Counted from the stretch's first letter, positions 24,213 to 33,335 are shown. The stretch is DNA of 64,000 nucleotides from Desulfobacteraceae bacterium (GCA_011390755.1 JAABRU010000001.1:85068-149067); one strand, 5' to 3'. The notes: a model not told the origin generated them from the letters alone. A program made the numbers and translations.

Positions 24213-26707
24213 AAGACTTTCAGAATCCGGGCCGTCCGCAACGCATCTTTTTCCAAAGCGAATATAATCTCCAGAGCCTCTGCCGGGCGCACCGTCTTCC
24301 CCTCTGTCTTCCGCAGGCGGATTTCCACTTCGCGGGGGGAGATTCTTTCCAGCACGATCACCGCTTTTTTCAGATCAATATGACTGACTTTCCCTTTCCG
24401 GTTCCGTTTGCTCAAAAGGATTTCCGGCGAAGTTTCAAAATATGCAAATCCGCTTTCTGCAAACTCCCCATGGCCTGATGTTACCCGGTAAGAGACGATA
24501 TCCTTTTTTTCCCGTGCAAAACGGGCCGCTGCAATCCGGCATCCGGTCACCCGCAGCCCTGCGGGAAGCTGCGCATTGAGCTGCTCCGGAATATCCTGCA
24601 GGGAAACAGATTCTGCCAGACGCATAAAAAAACTTTCTTCCATGCTTTCCATGCCCACCGGCAGAGGATCGTCAAAAGAGATTTTGGGCATGGGATGAAA
24701 GCCCCGGGAGTAGCAGATGGGAACAGCTGCCCGGCGGATGGCCCGCACAAAAATGCTGACCATTTCCAGATGGCCGAAAAAACGGGCCTTACCGGTTTTG
24801 GAAAAGAAAAGCTGCACTGGGAAAACTTCCGGATTTTCCCCGGGCATTTTCTTTTTTTCTGCAGGGAATTCCGGGAAATGCCCATGCACAATCGGCTGAA
24901 TATGCTCAAAATCACAGACACCGCAGCCCCGGCAGTCCCCCTGCCTGCAGTCCTGGGTTTTTTCACCCTTCAGAGCTTTTTCCCATTCATCCCGCAGAAA
25001 ATCCTTTTCCACCCCGATGTGAATGTGATCCCAGGGAAAAATTTCGGCCGGATCCCGTTCCCGGTGCAGCCGGAAATCCGTATTTATGCCGCATTCTTCC
25101 AAAGCCTCCTGCCAGAGATCGAAACGGAAATGATCGCTCCATCCGTCCAGACGGCATCCTTTTTCATAGGCCCGGATCAGCAGACGGGAAAAACTGCGAT
25201 CCCCCCCGGCCCACAGACCTTCCATAAAACTGATTTCCGGATGCTGCCATTTGTACTGTACGCCCGGCATTTTCAGCATATCCCGGAGCCGGTTGATTTT
25301 TTCCCGGGATTCATCCGGGGATATCTGCGGGCACCACTGAAAGGGGGTATGGGATTTGGGAATAAAAGTGCCCACACTCACATTGATTCTGCCTTTGCGT
25401 CCCCCCGGGCCTTTGATTTTTTTCAACTCCCTTACCAGTCGGGCAATGGCTTCCACATCTGCGTCTTCCTCTGTGGGCAGTCCGATCATAAAATAGAGTT
25501 TGATGACCTGCCAGCCCGCGGCAAAAGCATCCCGCACCGTATCGAAAATATCCTGCTCACAGATATTTTTGTTAATAACATCACGCAGTCGCTGACTTCC
25601 TGCTTCGGGCGCAATGGTGAAGCCGGTTTTCCGTACCTTTTTGATCAGTTCCATCAGCTCCGGTGTCAGGGTTCCGGCCCGCAGGGATGGCATGGAAAGG
25701 GCTATATGCTCTGCTGTACACTGTTCTGTCATCCGGGCGATGAGTTCACGGATACAGCCGTAATCCCCGGTACTCAGGGAAAGCAGGGAAACATCTTCAT
25801 AGCCGCTTGCTTTTACTGCCGATGCAAAAAGGTGTAATATGTTTTGGGGAGAACGTTCCCGTACCGGCCGGTAAATCATTCCGGCCTGACAGAAACGGCA
25901 GCCCCGCGTGCATCCCCTGGCCAGCTCCAGGCGAAGACGGTCATGCACGGGCCGGCCGAAAGGCAGCACAGGTGCGGGGGGAAAGGGCGCCTGATCCAAA
26001 TCCGGCACAACAGCCCGTTTTACCAAAAAATAATCCGGGAAGCGGGGCAGCAGTGTCTGTATGCTGTTTTCACAGGAGGGAGTGAAAAAGGAGGGAATGT
26101 AGACCCCCCGGATCCCCGCCCATTTTTTAAAAAGGATTTCCCTGTCATCAGTGCCTCCTTCCTTCCATTTGATCCAGGTGTCGGCCATTTCCGAAATTAC
26201 GGTTTCTCCGTCCCCTATCACAAGGGCATCAAAAAAATCCGCCACCGGTTCGGGATTGCAGGTGCATGGCCCGCCTGCGATCAGAAGGGGATGGGAATTG
26301 TCACGTTCTTTGGCCCGGAAGGGAATGCCCGCCAGATCCAGTATTGTAAGAATATTGGTATAATTCAGTTCATAGAGCAGGCTGAAACCGATGATGTCAA
26401 AATCGCTCAGAACAGTCTCCGATTCCAGGCTTTGCAGAGGAACACCGTTTTGGCGGAGTTCATTTTCCATATCCCGTCCCGGGGTGAAAACCCGCTCCGC
26501 GGCAATGTCATCCCGGCAGTTCAGAATATGGTAAAGGATCTGAATCCCGAAATGGGAAGTACCGATTTCATATACATCCGGAAAAGCCAGCAGCATGTGC
26601 AGTTTCACCTGCTCCGGATTTTTTTTGACACTGTTGATTTCCGTACCCAGGTAGGTCGAAGGTTTTTCCACCCGGGGCAGAATATCTTGCATATTTTTAT
26701 GTTTCAT
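24209..26707 (-). CDS. Radical SAM protein with DUF2344 (TIGR03960-like)
   Basis: An 832-residue two-part protein. The N-terminal part (about 1-620) is a TIGR03960 radical SAM protein with a B12-binding-like region. Its [4Fe-4S] motif CTRGCRFC lies near residues 265-273, and a second Cys cluster, CRQGDCRGCGVC, near 575. The C-terminal 200 residues are a DUF2344/TIGR03936 domain (LFFSKTGKARFFGHLEM, ISFDDPLPVGMESMEE). The two parts are separate genes in some bacteria. Members usually neighbour ribonuclease G (rng), which is not in the window. Reaction unknown; a role in RNA or ribosome modification is only an inference. The native stop lies at the border of a repeat L fragment, so the last residues may be altered. 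Confidence 0.88.
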   Translation of the reverse strand: MKHKNMQDILPRVEKPSTYLGTEINSVKKNPEQVKLHMLLAFPDVYEIGTSHFGIQILYHILNCRDDIAAERVFTPGRDMENELRQNGVPLQSLESETVLSDFDIIGFSLLYELNYTNILTILDLAGIPFRAKERDNSHPLLIAGGPCTCNPEPVADFFDALVIGDGETVISEMADTWIKWKEGGTDDREILFKKWAGIRGVYIPSFFTPSCENSIQTLLPRFPDYFLVKRAVVPDLDQAPFPPAPVLPFGRPVHDRLRLELARGCTRGCRFCQAGMIYRPVRERSPQNILHLFASAVKASGYEDVSLLSLSTGDYGCIRELIARMTEQCTAEHIALSMPSLRAGTLTPELMELIKKVRKTGFTIAPEAGSQRLRDVINKNICEQDIFDTVRDAFAAGWQVIKLYFMIGLPTEEDADVEAIARLVRELKKIKGPGGRKGRINVSVGTFIPKSHTPFQWCPQISPDESREKINRLRDMLKMPGVQYKWQHPEISFMEGLWAGGDRSFSRLLIRAYEKGCRLDGWSDHFRFDLWQEALEECGINTDFRLHRERDPAEIFPWDHIHIGVEKDFLRDEWEKALKGEKTQDCRQGDCRGCGVCDFEHIQPIVHGHFPEFPAEKKKMPGENPEVFPVQLFFSKTGKARFFGHLEMVSIFVRAIRRAAVPICYSRGFHPMPKISFDDPLPVGMESMEESFFMRLAESVSLQDIPEQLNAQLPAGLRVTGCRIAAARFAREKKDIVSYRVTSGHGEFAESGFAYFETSPEILLSKRNRKGKVSHIDLKKAVIVLERISPREVEIRLRKTEGKTVRPAEALEIIFALEKDALRTARILKVL

Positions 26708-26904
26708 GGTATCCGTATTTCATTTGTTAACAAATTAAAATTTCAGCAGATCGGAACAATTTTCAATAATGCACTGTCACAGCCGGATTTTAGGGTAAAC
26801 GGATTCCGGTTTATAATTGCCCCGGCAATTTACCTTATGTTCAACCTAAATTTCAGCCGCGACAAAGCACCGGTACAGAACTTTGTAAATCCCCCGCCAG
26901 TGCT

Positions 26905-27054
26905 CCGTCAACATTAAAATGACGGGTGACATTATTGCAGGGGCGTATCGCATACGCCCGAAGCCGCTCATGGCGGGCGTATGCAATACGCCCCTGCGGT
27001 TTAAGCAGATGTTCCGGATATTCGTCATTTTCATGCTGACAGAGCAGTCGTGTC
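26905..27054. repeat. Inverted-repeat element K, copy 1
   Basis: The ends CCGTCAACATTAAAATGACG and CGTCATTTTCATGCTGACAG are inverted. Inner arms GCAGGGGCGTATCGCATACG and GGGCGTATGCAATACGCCCC also pair. A relative lies at 33209-33335. Confidence 0.75.
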
Positions 27055-27176
27055 CCGAAACTGCAAAAGCCCGGTTTAATTGCCCGGCCATAAGTTTTTC
27101 CGGATAATAATTTCGGAACGTCCTGAAAATCAATGCAGATGACATTCTTTATACCGTTATACCGAAGAACCTGTAA

Positions 27177-27283
27177 TACACCACTTTGTAAATACATGAC
27201 CCCCTTCTCAAGATTGTAACATGCTGATTTTACATGACCAGCCAAAGTCATCAGGGGGGTCACGAACTTACAAAGTGGTGTAG
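27177..27283. repeat. Inverted-repeat element J, copy 2
   Basis: Perfect 15-bp terminal inverted repeats TACACCACTTTGTAA / TTACAAAGTGGTGTA, with inner CATGACCCCC / GGGGGGTCACG arms. 107 bp, no ORF. Confidence 0.8.
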
Positions 27284-27472
27284 TAACCTGATTACTTATT
27301 CCGGTTCCGGGCATAATCACATAAAAATACAGAGGTTCTGTTTTTTTAACCGAACTGAATCGTCCTTTGCCGTCTGAAATCCAATATAGCATCCGGGGAA
27401 AGAAACTGAAATACATTTTCTGAAAGGGGAAAAGAAAAATGCAGATTATGTCGGCAGAAATGCTTTCAGATA

Positions 27473-27501
27473 TTGACAAATATCATAGTTTCACCTATAC
27501 T
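27473..27501 (+). promoter_or_regulatory. Sigma70-type promoter of the acs/cdh operon
   Basis: A perfect -35 TTGACA (27473-27478) and a -10 TATACT (27496-27501) are separated by 17 bp. The predicted start at about 27508 gives a 245-nt leader before the first gene. Confidence 0.8.
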
Positions 27502-27638
27502 GTACTATTCCAGATTATGAGATAAACACGATTCTGCAGGATGCGGAAATTCTGCTTTATATCCGAGGGATTCGGATTTGCTTACATATTCAAAAATTAT
27601 CTGACAATGAATAAAAGGTCGGCAAAGAAAGGAGGGAA

Positions 27639-27665
27639 ATGACTGATACAGGGCAAAGAGTATAG
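27639..27665 (+). CDS. Short leader ORF (8 codons)
   Basis: AAAGGAGGG lies 2-8 bases before an ATG that opens an eight-codon frame (MTDTGQRV) ending in TAG. The stop codon falls inside the loop of the terminator-like hairpin. It has the layout of an attenuator leader peptide but no run of a single amino acid. It may be fortuitous. Confidence 0.35.
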   Translation: MTDTGQRV

Positions 27666-27685
27666 CACTCTGCGCCTTTTTTTTT
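27652..27685 (+). terminator. Terminator-like hairpin in the operon leader
   Basis: The arms GGC..AGAGT and ACTCT..GCC (with a small internal mismatch) are followed by nine T (27677-27685). It stands about 150 nt after the predicted transcription start and 69 bp before the first gene, which suggests control by premature termination. No B12 box or other known riboswitch motif was recognised. Confidence 0.6.
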
Positions 27686-27753
27686 GGGTTCATCATTTGT
27701 GCATCGAGTCCGAATGATTCATAATGTCGAAACATCCAGAGGAGGTATGAACA

Positions 27754-29316
27754 TTGGCTTTTCAATTTTACAAAGAATCCTATTCCGGCGCGGTAAAAGA
27801 AGTCACGCTGGGAAAAACAAAAACCGTTACCGTCGGTGGTGAAACCTGTTATCCCTTCTATCAGTTTGAAGGGGAAATGCCGCATAAACCCAAAATCGCT
27901 ATGGAAGTATGGGATATAAAACCCGATGACTGGGCAGAAGCGGTGGTGAAACCTTTTGAGGATGTCATTGATGACCCGGCGGCCTGGGCCAAAAAATGTG
28001 TGGAATACGGGGCGGACATGATCGCCCTGCAGCTCAGAAGCACCGATCCCAATGACAAAAATGCCAGCCCGGCGGATGCGGTTGCAACCGTGAAAAAAGT
28101 ACTGGCGGCCGTGGATGTACCGCTTATCGTCTGGGGGACAGCCTCCCCGCAGAAAGATGAAGAGGTACTGAAAAAAATTGCAGAGGACTGCCAGGGGGAA
28201 AACCTGATTCTCGGCCCGGTGGAAGACAAAAACCACAAAGGTATCGGCGCGGCCGCCATGGGTTTCGGTCACTCCGTCATTTCTTCCTCCCCTATTGATG
28301 TCAACCTGGCCAAACAGGTCAATATTCTCCTGGAAAATCTGGGAATGCCCATGAACCGTGTGATTGTGGACCCCACCACCGGCGGTCTGGGGTACGGTCT
28401 GGAATACACCTTTTCGGTCATGGAACGGCTGAGAATGGCCGCCATGAACCAGGGCGATGACAAACTGCAGTATCCCCTCTACAATAATCTCGGCTTTGAG
28501 GTATGGAAGGCCAAAGAGGCAAAACAGAAACTGGAGGAGGCCCCTGCCCAGGGAGACCCGGAACGCCGCGGCATTCTGATGGAAGCTGTGGGAGCTGTTA
28601 CCTACCTGACGGCCGGTGCGGATATTCTGATGATGCGTCATCCCGAGGCTGTCCGCATGGTACGGGCTTTTATTGATATGGCCGTTGACGGCGGTGCATG
28701 TCCGGATATTGCCCCCATTGCCAAAAAACTGGCGGATTCCGACATTGATTATGCATCCCTGGCCCCGGCCCCGGATCTGACCATTGAGGAAGAAAAAGCC
28801 AAAGCAGCCCCCAAAAAGGCAGCTCCCAAAGCCGCTGCCCCGGCTGCCCCCAAAGCAGAGGCCAAACCGGCTGCTGCCCCTGAGGCAAAGGCCGAACCGG
28901 CTGCCGCTCCGGCTGCTGCTCCCGCGGCCGCTGCTCCGGCAGATGAGGCTGCAATGAAAGCCAGAATCGAAGCCGAAATCCGGGCAAAAATGGAAGCCGA
29001 AGCCCAGGCCAAAGTAAATGCGGAAGCCGAAGCAAAAGCTGCAGAGGCCAAAAAGAAAGCCGAAGCCGAAGCAAAAGCTGCGGCAGAGGCCGAGGCCAAA
29101 GCCAAAGAAGAAGCCGAACTGATGAAAAAACTGGAAGCCGAAGCCAGTGTTATTCGGGAAGCAATGAACAGGTCCAGAGCAGAACGCCTGGCCGGTCTGG
29201 AAGATCAGAAAGCCAAGGAAGTCGGAGAAATGGCCAGGCTGACACCGGAAATGCTGACCAAGACCCACTTTGACAATGTGGTGGAATACATGAACTGGGC
29301 CAATACCAGACCCTAG
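27754..29316 (+). CDS. acsD: Corrinoid iron-sulfur protein small subunit
   Basis: Small subunit of the corrinoid/iron-sulfur protein (AcsD/CdhD), which carries the methyl group from methyl-tetrahydrofolate to acetyl-CoA synthase in the Wood-Ljungdahl pathway. The first 340 residues form the TIM-barrel subunit (PKIAMEVWDIKPDDW, ADMIALQLRSTDPN, DPTTGGLGYGLEYTFSVMER). The acetogen protein ends near that length. Here an Ala/Glu/Lys-rich segment follows at about 345-460, predicted to be helical, and then a 55-residue tail (LTPEMLTKTHFDNVVEYMNW). The start is TTG at 27754, seven bases after GGAGGT; an ATG at 27747 is out of frame. First gene of the operon. Confidence 0.92.
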   Translation: MAFQFYKESYSGAVKEVTLGKTKTVTVGGETCYPFYQFEGEMPHKPKIAMEVWDIKPDDWAEAVVKPFEDVIDDPAAWAKKCVEYGADMIALQLRSTDPNDKNASPADAVATVKKVLAAVDVPLIVWGTASPQKDEEVLKKIAEDCQGENLILGPVEDKNHKGIGAAAMGFGHSVISSSPIDVNLAKQVNILLENLGMPMNRVIVDPTTGGLGYGLEYTFSVMERLRMAAMNQGDDKLQYPLYNNLGFEVWKAKEAKQKLEEAPAQGDPERRGILMEAVGAVTYLTAGADILMMRHPEAVRMVRAFIDMAVDGGACPDIAPIAKKLADSDIDYASLAPAPDLTIEEEKAKAAPKKAAPKAAAPAAPKAEAKPAAAPEAKAEPAAAPAAAPAAAAPADEAAMKARIEAEIRAKMEAEAQAKVNAEAEAKAAEAKKKAEAEAKAAAEAEAKAKEEAELMKKLEAEASVIREAMNRSRAERLAGLEDQKAKEVGEMARLTPEMLTKTHFDNVVEYMNWANTRP

Positions 29317-29401
29317 TCAGTCCGGTCTGTGTTTTTCAGGTATAATCAGTCAAAGAGAAATATATACAGGATAAATCCTCAACGAAGGAGGAAAAGGATA
29401 A

Positions 29402-31615
29402 ATGTCAAGACTAGTTGCATTCGCCGGAATTCAGGGCGGTTATAATATTGTATCCAAAGTGGAAGGTCGCCTGCAAAGAGCATTGGAGAGCTTTGATGCC
29501 ACCACAAAGGTCGGTTTTCCCAATACGGCCTACTATCTTCCGGTTATCTACTCCCTGCTGGGTATCAAGGTGGAAAAACTGGAAGATATGCGGAAACCCC
29601 TGGAAGTTACCCGTCAGCTTCTGCCACCCCATATCAAAGGTTCCCATCATCTGCCTTACCTGGGCTCCCTGCTGGATGCGGGAATGGCCGCTCTGTTTGC
29701 TTTTGAAATTGACGAGGCCCTCCGTTATCTGGAAGAACCGGATTTTTATTTTGTTTCTGAAGAGACAGAACCGGAAAACGGGAAAATATGGCTGGGTGCT
29801 GCCGAAGATACCATTTTCAGAAAACGCGGCGTGGAATTTGTGGACGGTTCCGCTCCCGGATTTGCCGCCATCGTAGGCGCTGCACCGAACCCGGAAATTG
29901 CCAAAAAAATTATTGAAGAATACCAGAAACGCTCCATTTATGTATTCCTGGCCGCCAATCAGAACGGCACCACCATGTCCGAACAGCTTGTCGAAGCCGG
30001 TGTGGAAATCGGCTGGAATACCAAAATTGTTCCTTTCGGTCCGGATATTTCTTCGGCCATTTTCGCCCTGGGCTTTGCCAACCGTGTTGCCATGGCCTTC
30101 GGCGGTGTGCCGGCCGGTGATTACAAAAAAATCCTGATGTACAACAAAGACCGTGTATTTGCCTTTGTCAACGCACTGGGTGATGTCAATGCGGAATGGG
30201 CCGCAGCCGCAGCCGGCTGTGTCAACTGGGGCTTCCCCACCATCGCAGACACCGACATTCCGGAAATTCTGCCCACCGGTATCTGTACCTACGAACATGT
30301 TGTCGGCAACATCGGTCATGATGAAATCGTGGAAAAATCCATTGAAACCCGCGGTCTCAAAGTCCATGTGGCCCAGATTGACATTCCCTGCTCCTTTGGC
30401 CCTGCATATGAGGGCGAGCGTGTCCGCGGCAAAGACCTCTTTGCCCAGGCGGGCGGCGGCAAAACCCAGTGTACGGAGTACCTGGAAATAGCCGATATGA
30501 ATGCCATTGATGACGGTAAGGTCACCGTAATCGGCAAAGACATTCCGGATATGAAAGAAGGGGATGTATTCCCCCTGGCCATCTTCCTGCAGGTGGCGGG
30601 CCGGGAATTCCAGAAAGACTTCGAACCCATCCTGGAACGGCAGATTCACCACCTCATCAACTATATCCAGGGTGTCATGCATGCCGGACAGCGGGATATC
30701 GCCTGGGTCCGCATCAGCAAAGCTGCTGTGGAAAAAGGTTTTACCCTGCAGGATCTCGGCAAAGTGCTGCACAACAAACTCCACGGCGATTTCTCTGCCA
30801 TTCTGGACAAAATCGAGGTCACACTTTATACCGACCAGAAAGATGTGGATAAAATCACTGCCAAAGCCAGGGCCGCCTATAAATACAGAGATGAGCGCGT
30901 GGATCAGATGACGGACGAGGATGTGGAAACCTTCTATTCCTGTACCCTCTGCCAGTCTTTTGCCCCCAGTCATGTCTGCTCCGTCAGCCCCGAAAGAACC
31001 GGTCTCTGCGGCGCGTACAACTGGATGGACTGCAAGGCCGCCTATCAGATCAATCCCACCGGCCCCAACCAGCCCATTCAGAAAGGTGAGGTTCTGGATC
31101 CCAAACTGGGGCGGTTCAAAGGTGTGGATGAATTCGTTTCCAAGGCATCCCGCGGCGCTATTACCCATTACAACTTTTATTCCATGGTTCATGCGCCCAT
31201 GACCACCTGCGGCTGCTGCGAATGTATTGCTGCCATGCTGCCGGCCTGTAACGGTGTGATGACAGTTAACCGGGAATACACCGGGGAAACCCCCTGCGGC
31301 ATGAAGTTTACCACACTGGCCGGTGTGATGGGCGGCGGTGCTTCTTCTCCGGGCTTTGTGGGCCATTCCAAATACAACATTACCCAGCGCAAGTTCATTC
31401 TGGGCGACGGCGGTCTCCTCCGCATGGTATGGATGCCCAAAATGCTCAAAGAGGAACTCAGGGAACGCCTGGAAAAACGCGGGGCGGAAATGGGGATGCC
31501 GGATCTGATTGACAGAATCGCGGATGAAACCGTCGGTCTCACCGAGGAAGAAATTCTGCCCTTCCTCCAGGAAAAGAAACATCCGGCCCTGGAAATGGAA
31601 CAGCTGGTCGGATAA
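29402..31615 (+). CDS. acsB: Acetyl-CoA synthase (CODH/ACS beta subunit)
   Basis: Forms acetyl-CoA from CO, CoA and the methyl group of the corrinoid protein, or cleaves acetyl-CoA in the reverse direction. At 737 residues it is close to Moorella AcsB (729). The A-cluster ligands are all present: C514, C517, C526 and C536 for the [4Fe-4S] cluster, and C603-G604-C605 for the nickel sites. Each lies exactly eight residues after its Moorella counterpart (506, 509, 518, 528, 595-597 from memory). AAGGAGGAAAAGGATAA precedes the ATG. In bacteria that oxidise acetate or grow autotrophically this gene sits with the CO dehydrogenase gene, but none is present here. Confidence 0.96.
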   Translation: MSRLVAFAGIQGGYNIVSKVEGRLQRALESFDATTKVGFPNTAYYLPVIYSLLGIKVEKLEDMRKPLEVTRQLLPPHIKGSHHLPYLGSLLDAGMAALFAFEIDEALRYLEEPDFYFVSEETEPENGKIWLGAAEDTIFRKRGVEFVDGSAPGFAAIVGAAPNPEIAKKIIEEYQKRSIYVFLAANQNGTTMSEQLVEAGVEIGWNTKIVPFGPDISSAIFALGFANRVAMAFGGVPAGDYKKILMYNKDRVFAFVNALGDVNAEWAAAAAGCVNWGFPTIADTDIPEILPTGICTYEHVVGNIGHDEIVEKSIETRGLKVHVAQIDIPCSFGPAYEGERVRGKDLFAQAGGGKTQCTEYLEIADMNAIDDGKVTVIGKDIPDMKEGDVFPLAIFLQVAGREFQKDFEPILERQIHHLINYIQGVMHAGQRDIAWVRISKAAVEKGFTLQDLGKVLHNKLHGDFSAILDKIEVTLYTDQKDVDKITAKARAAYKYRDERVDQMTDEDVETFYSCTLCQSFAPSHVCSVSPERTGLCGAYNWMDCKAAYQINPTGPNQPIQKGEVLDPKLGRFKGVDEFVSKASRGAITHYNFYSMVHAPMTTCGCCECIAAMLPACNGVMTVNREYTGETPCGMKFTTLAGVMGGGASSPGFVGHSKYNITQRKFILGDGGLLRMVWMPKMLKEELRERLEKRGAEMGMPDLIDRIADETVGLTEEEILPFLQEKKHPALEMEQLVG

Positions 31616-31667
31616 TTGGGGAATTCGGAGCGCATTGCTCCTTTATGAATCAATCCGTATCGGTGTC

Positions 31668-31700
31668 CGGATACCGGGTAATTTCCATATCCGGTATCCG
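31668..31700 (+). repeat. Perfect 10-bp inverted repeat between acsB and acsC
   Basis: CGGATACCGG and CCGGTATCCG pair across a 13-nt loop, with no T-run after them. In an operon such a hairpin usually protects or separates mRNA segments. It may tune the relative amounts of the two proteins. Confidence 0.6.
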
Positions 31701-31729
31701 CACCTGACTATATAGTAAGGAGACAAAGA

Positions 31730-33073
31730 ATGGCATTAACCGGTATTCAGATTTTCAAACTCCTGCCGAAAACCAACTGTAAAGAGTGCGGTGTTCCCAC
31801 CTGTCTGGCATTTGCCATGAACCTGGCATCGGGCAAGGCAGAATTGGACGCCTGCCCTTATGTATCTGATGAAGCACGGGAAAAACTGGCGGCTGCTTCC
31901 GCTCCCCCCATCCTGCCCGTGGAAATCGGAAAAGGGGTCCGTAAACGTGTGGTCGGCGGAGAAACCGTTCTCTACCGTCATGAAAAAACTTTCTTTAACG
32001 CCACAGCATTTGCTGCCACTGTTGCATCGGATATTGCCGATGCCGATCTGGAGAAAAAACTCAAAGGATGGAATGCCCTTCAGTATGAAAGGGTGGGCCT
32101 GAACCTGAGACCGGAACTGGTGGCAGTGAAGGATGTGAACGGCAATGCGGATGCCTTTGCCAAAGTTGCCAAAACCGTAGCCGAAACATCGGAATTCAAT
32201 GTGATTCTCATGTCGGAAAAAGAAGACGTGATGAAAGCCGGTGTGGAAGCCTGCAAATTCAAAAGACCCGTCATCTGTGCTGCCACAGCGGACAATATTG
32301 ATGCCTACGGCGCACTGGCAAAAGACAATGATCTGCCCATCGTGGTCAAAGCAGAATCCGTAGATGCCCTGCAGGCCTTAACCGGCAAACTGGTGGACAT
32401 GGGGCATAAAAAGATTATCCTTGACTCCGGTGCCAGAGAAGTGAAACAGGCCATGGAAGATCAGGTGGCCATGAGACGTTCCGCCCTGAAAGACGGCAAC
32501 CGCAGCCTGGGATTTCCCACCATTGTCTTCCCCTGTGAAATGGCCCCCAACCTGGATATGGAAACCCTGATTGCGGGTATGTTTGTGGCCAAATACGGGG
32601 CAGTTGTGGTACTCTCCGATTTCACAGGTGAAAGCATCTTCCCGCTGCTGCTGGAACGCCTTAATATCTATACCGATCCGCAGCGACCCATGACCGTGAC
32701 CGAAGGTATCTATCCCATCGGCAACCCGGATGAAAATTCACCCGTAATGGTTACCACCAACTTTGCCCTGACCTATTTCATCGTCTGCGGTGAGATCGAA
32801 GGCAGCAAAGTACCGAGCTGGCTGCTCATCAAAGATGCCGAAGGTCTGTCTGTTCTCACTGCCTGGGCCGCCGGGAAATTCTCCGGCGATGATGTGGGCA
32901 TGTTTGTGAAAAAATGCGGTATTGAAGACAAAATCAAACACAAAGAGCTCATCATCCCGGGGTATGCGGCAGCCATCGCAGGAGATGTGGAAGAGGAACT
33001 GCCCGGCTGGACCATTACGGTCGGTCCCAGAGAAGCGGCCCATATTCCCGCATTCCTGAAAGGCAAAGTCTGA
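31730..33073 (+). CDS. acsC: Corrinoid iron-sulfur protein large subunit
   Basis: Large subunit (AcsC/CdhE, gamma) that binds the corrinoid cofactor and a [4Fe-4S] cluster. The cluster ligands are C17, C20, C25 and C42 (CKECGVPTC, then DACPY), the same numbers as in the acetogen protein. A TIM barrel follows (about 90-325), then a C-terminal corrinoid-binding domain (about 330-447) with GYAAAIAGDVEEELPGW. The 447-residue length is normal. TAAGGAGACAAAGA precedes the ATG. It stands 114 bp after acsB, with a hairpin in the gap, and is followed by a G/C hairpin and a repeat K element. Confidence 0.95.
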   Translation: MALTGIQIFKLLPKTNCKECGVPTCLAFAMNLASGKAELDACPYVSDEAREKLAAASAPPILPVEIGKGVRKRVVGGETVLYRHEKTFFNATAFAATVASDIADADLEKKLKGWNALQYERVGLNLRPELVAVKDVNGNADAFAKVAKTVAETSEFNVILMSEKEDVMKAGVEACKFKRPVICAATADNIDAYGALAKDNDLPIVVKAESVDALQALTGKLVDMGHKKIILDSGAREVKQAMEDQVAMRRSALKDGNRSLGFPTIVFPCEMAPNLDMETLIAGMFVAKYGAVVVLSDFTGESIFPLLLERLNIYTDPQRPMTVTEGIYPIGNPDENSPVMVTTNFALTYFIVCGEIEGSKVPSWLLIKDAEGLSVLTAWAAGKFSGDDVGMFVKKCGIEDKIKHKELIIPGYAAAIAGDVEEELPGWTITVGPREAAHIPAFLKGKV

Positions 33074-33105
33074 TAGCAGTCAATAGCAGACCGTTCTGAT
33101 TCGAC

Positions 33106-33137
33106 AATCCCCCTTTTCCCGAAAGGGAGGGGGGGAT
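33106..33137 (+). terminator. Strong G/C hairpin after acsC
   Basis: AATCCCCCTTTTCCC pairs with GGGAGGGGGGGATT across a GAAA loop. Only three T follow, so it is more likely an mRNA-end stabiliser or weak terminator than a full stop. Confidence 0.5.
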
Positions 33138-33183
33138 TTGAGCAGTATTTCCCCCTGTATATTTCTGATTCAGGGGAACTATT

Positions 33184-33218
33184 GTATTGTCAGGTGTATT
33201 GTCAGGTGTATTGTCAGG
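33184..33218 (+). repeat. Tandem repeat, 3 x 12 bp
   Basis: The unit GTATTGTCAGGT is repeated three times, the last with one change. The last unit merges with the left end of repeat K, so it may be slippage at the element border. Confidence 0.85.
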
Positions 33219-33335
33219 GTTAAAATGACGGGTATCCGGAACATCGGCGGAACCGCAGGGGGTGTGCGGCTTCGGGGCATATGCAGTAGGCCCTTGCAGG
33301 AATCAGTTCTCCCGTCATTTTCATGTTGACAGAAC
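33209..33335. repeat. Inverted-repeat element K, copy 2
   Basis: The ends ATTGTCAGGGTTAAAATGAC and CCGTCATTTTCATGTTGACA are inverted and match 26905-27054. The interior keeps the GGGCATATGCAGTAGGCCC-like palindrome. Confidence 0.7.

Larger units (their letters stand above)
26708..27753. other. 1-kb region upstream of the acetyl-CoA synthase operon
   Basis: It holds repeat K (26905-27054), repeat J (27177-27283), a consensus sigma70 promoter (27473-27501), a short leader ORF and a terminator-like hairpin (27639-27685). The remaining bases show no gene. Confidence 0.7.

Noticed and set aside
27508..27753. Cobalamin riboswitch before the corrinoid protein gene
   Set aside because: I looked for a B12 box (GCCACTG-type) and did not see one. 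The hairpin with T-run is reported, but not as a known riboswitch.
27505..29268. A 587-codon open frame antisense to acsD
   Set aside because: It is the mirror of the codon bias of acsD. Its product is Gly/Phe/Cys-rich with no family resemblance, and it has no ribosome site of its own.
29411..31582. A 723-codon open frame antisense to acsB
   Set aside because: Same explanation; the plus-strand frame carries all catalytic cysteines of acetyl-CoA synthase.
33184..33218. Possible CRISPR-like array
   Set aside because: Three 12-bp units without spacers are a plain tandem repeat.
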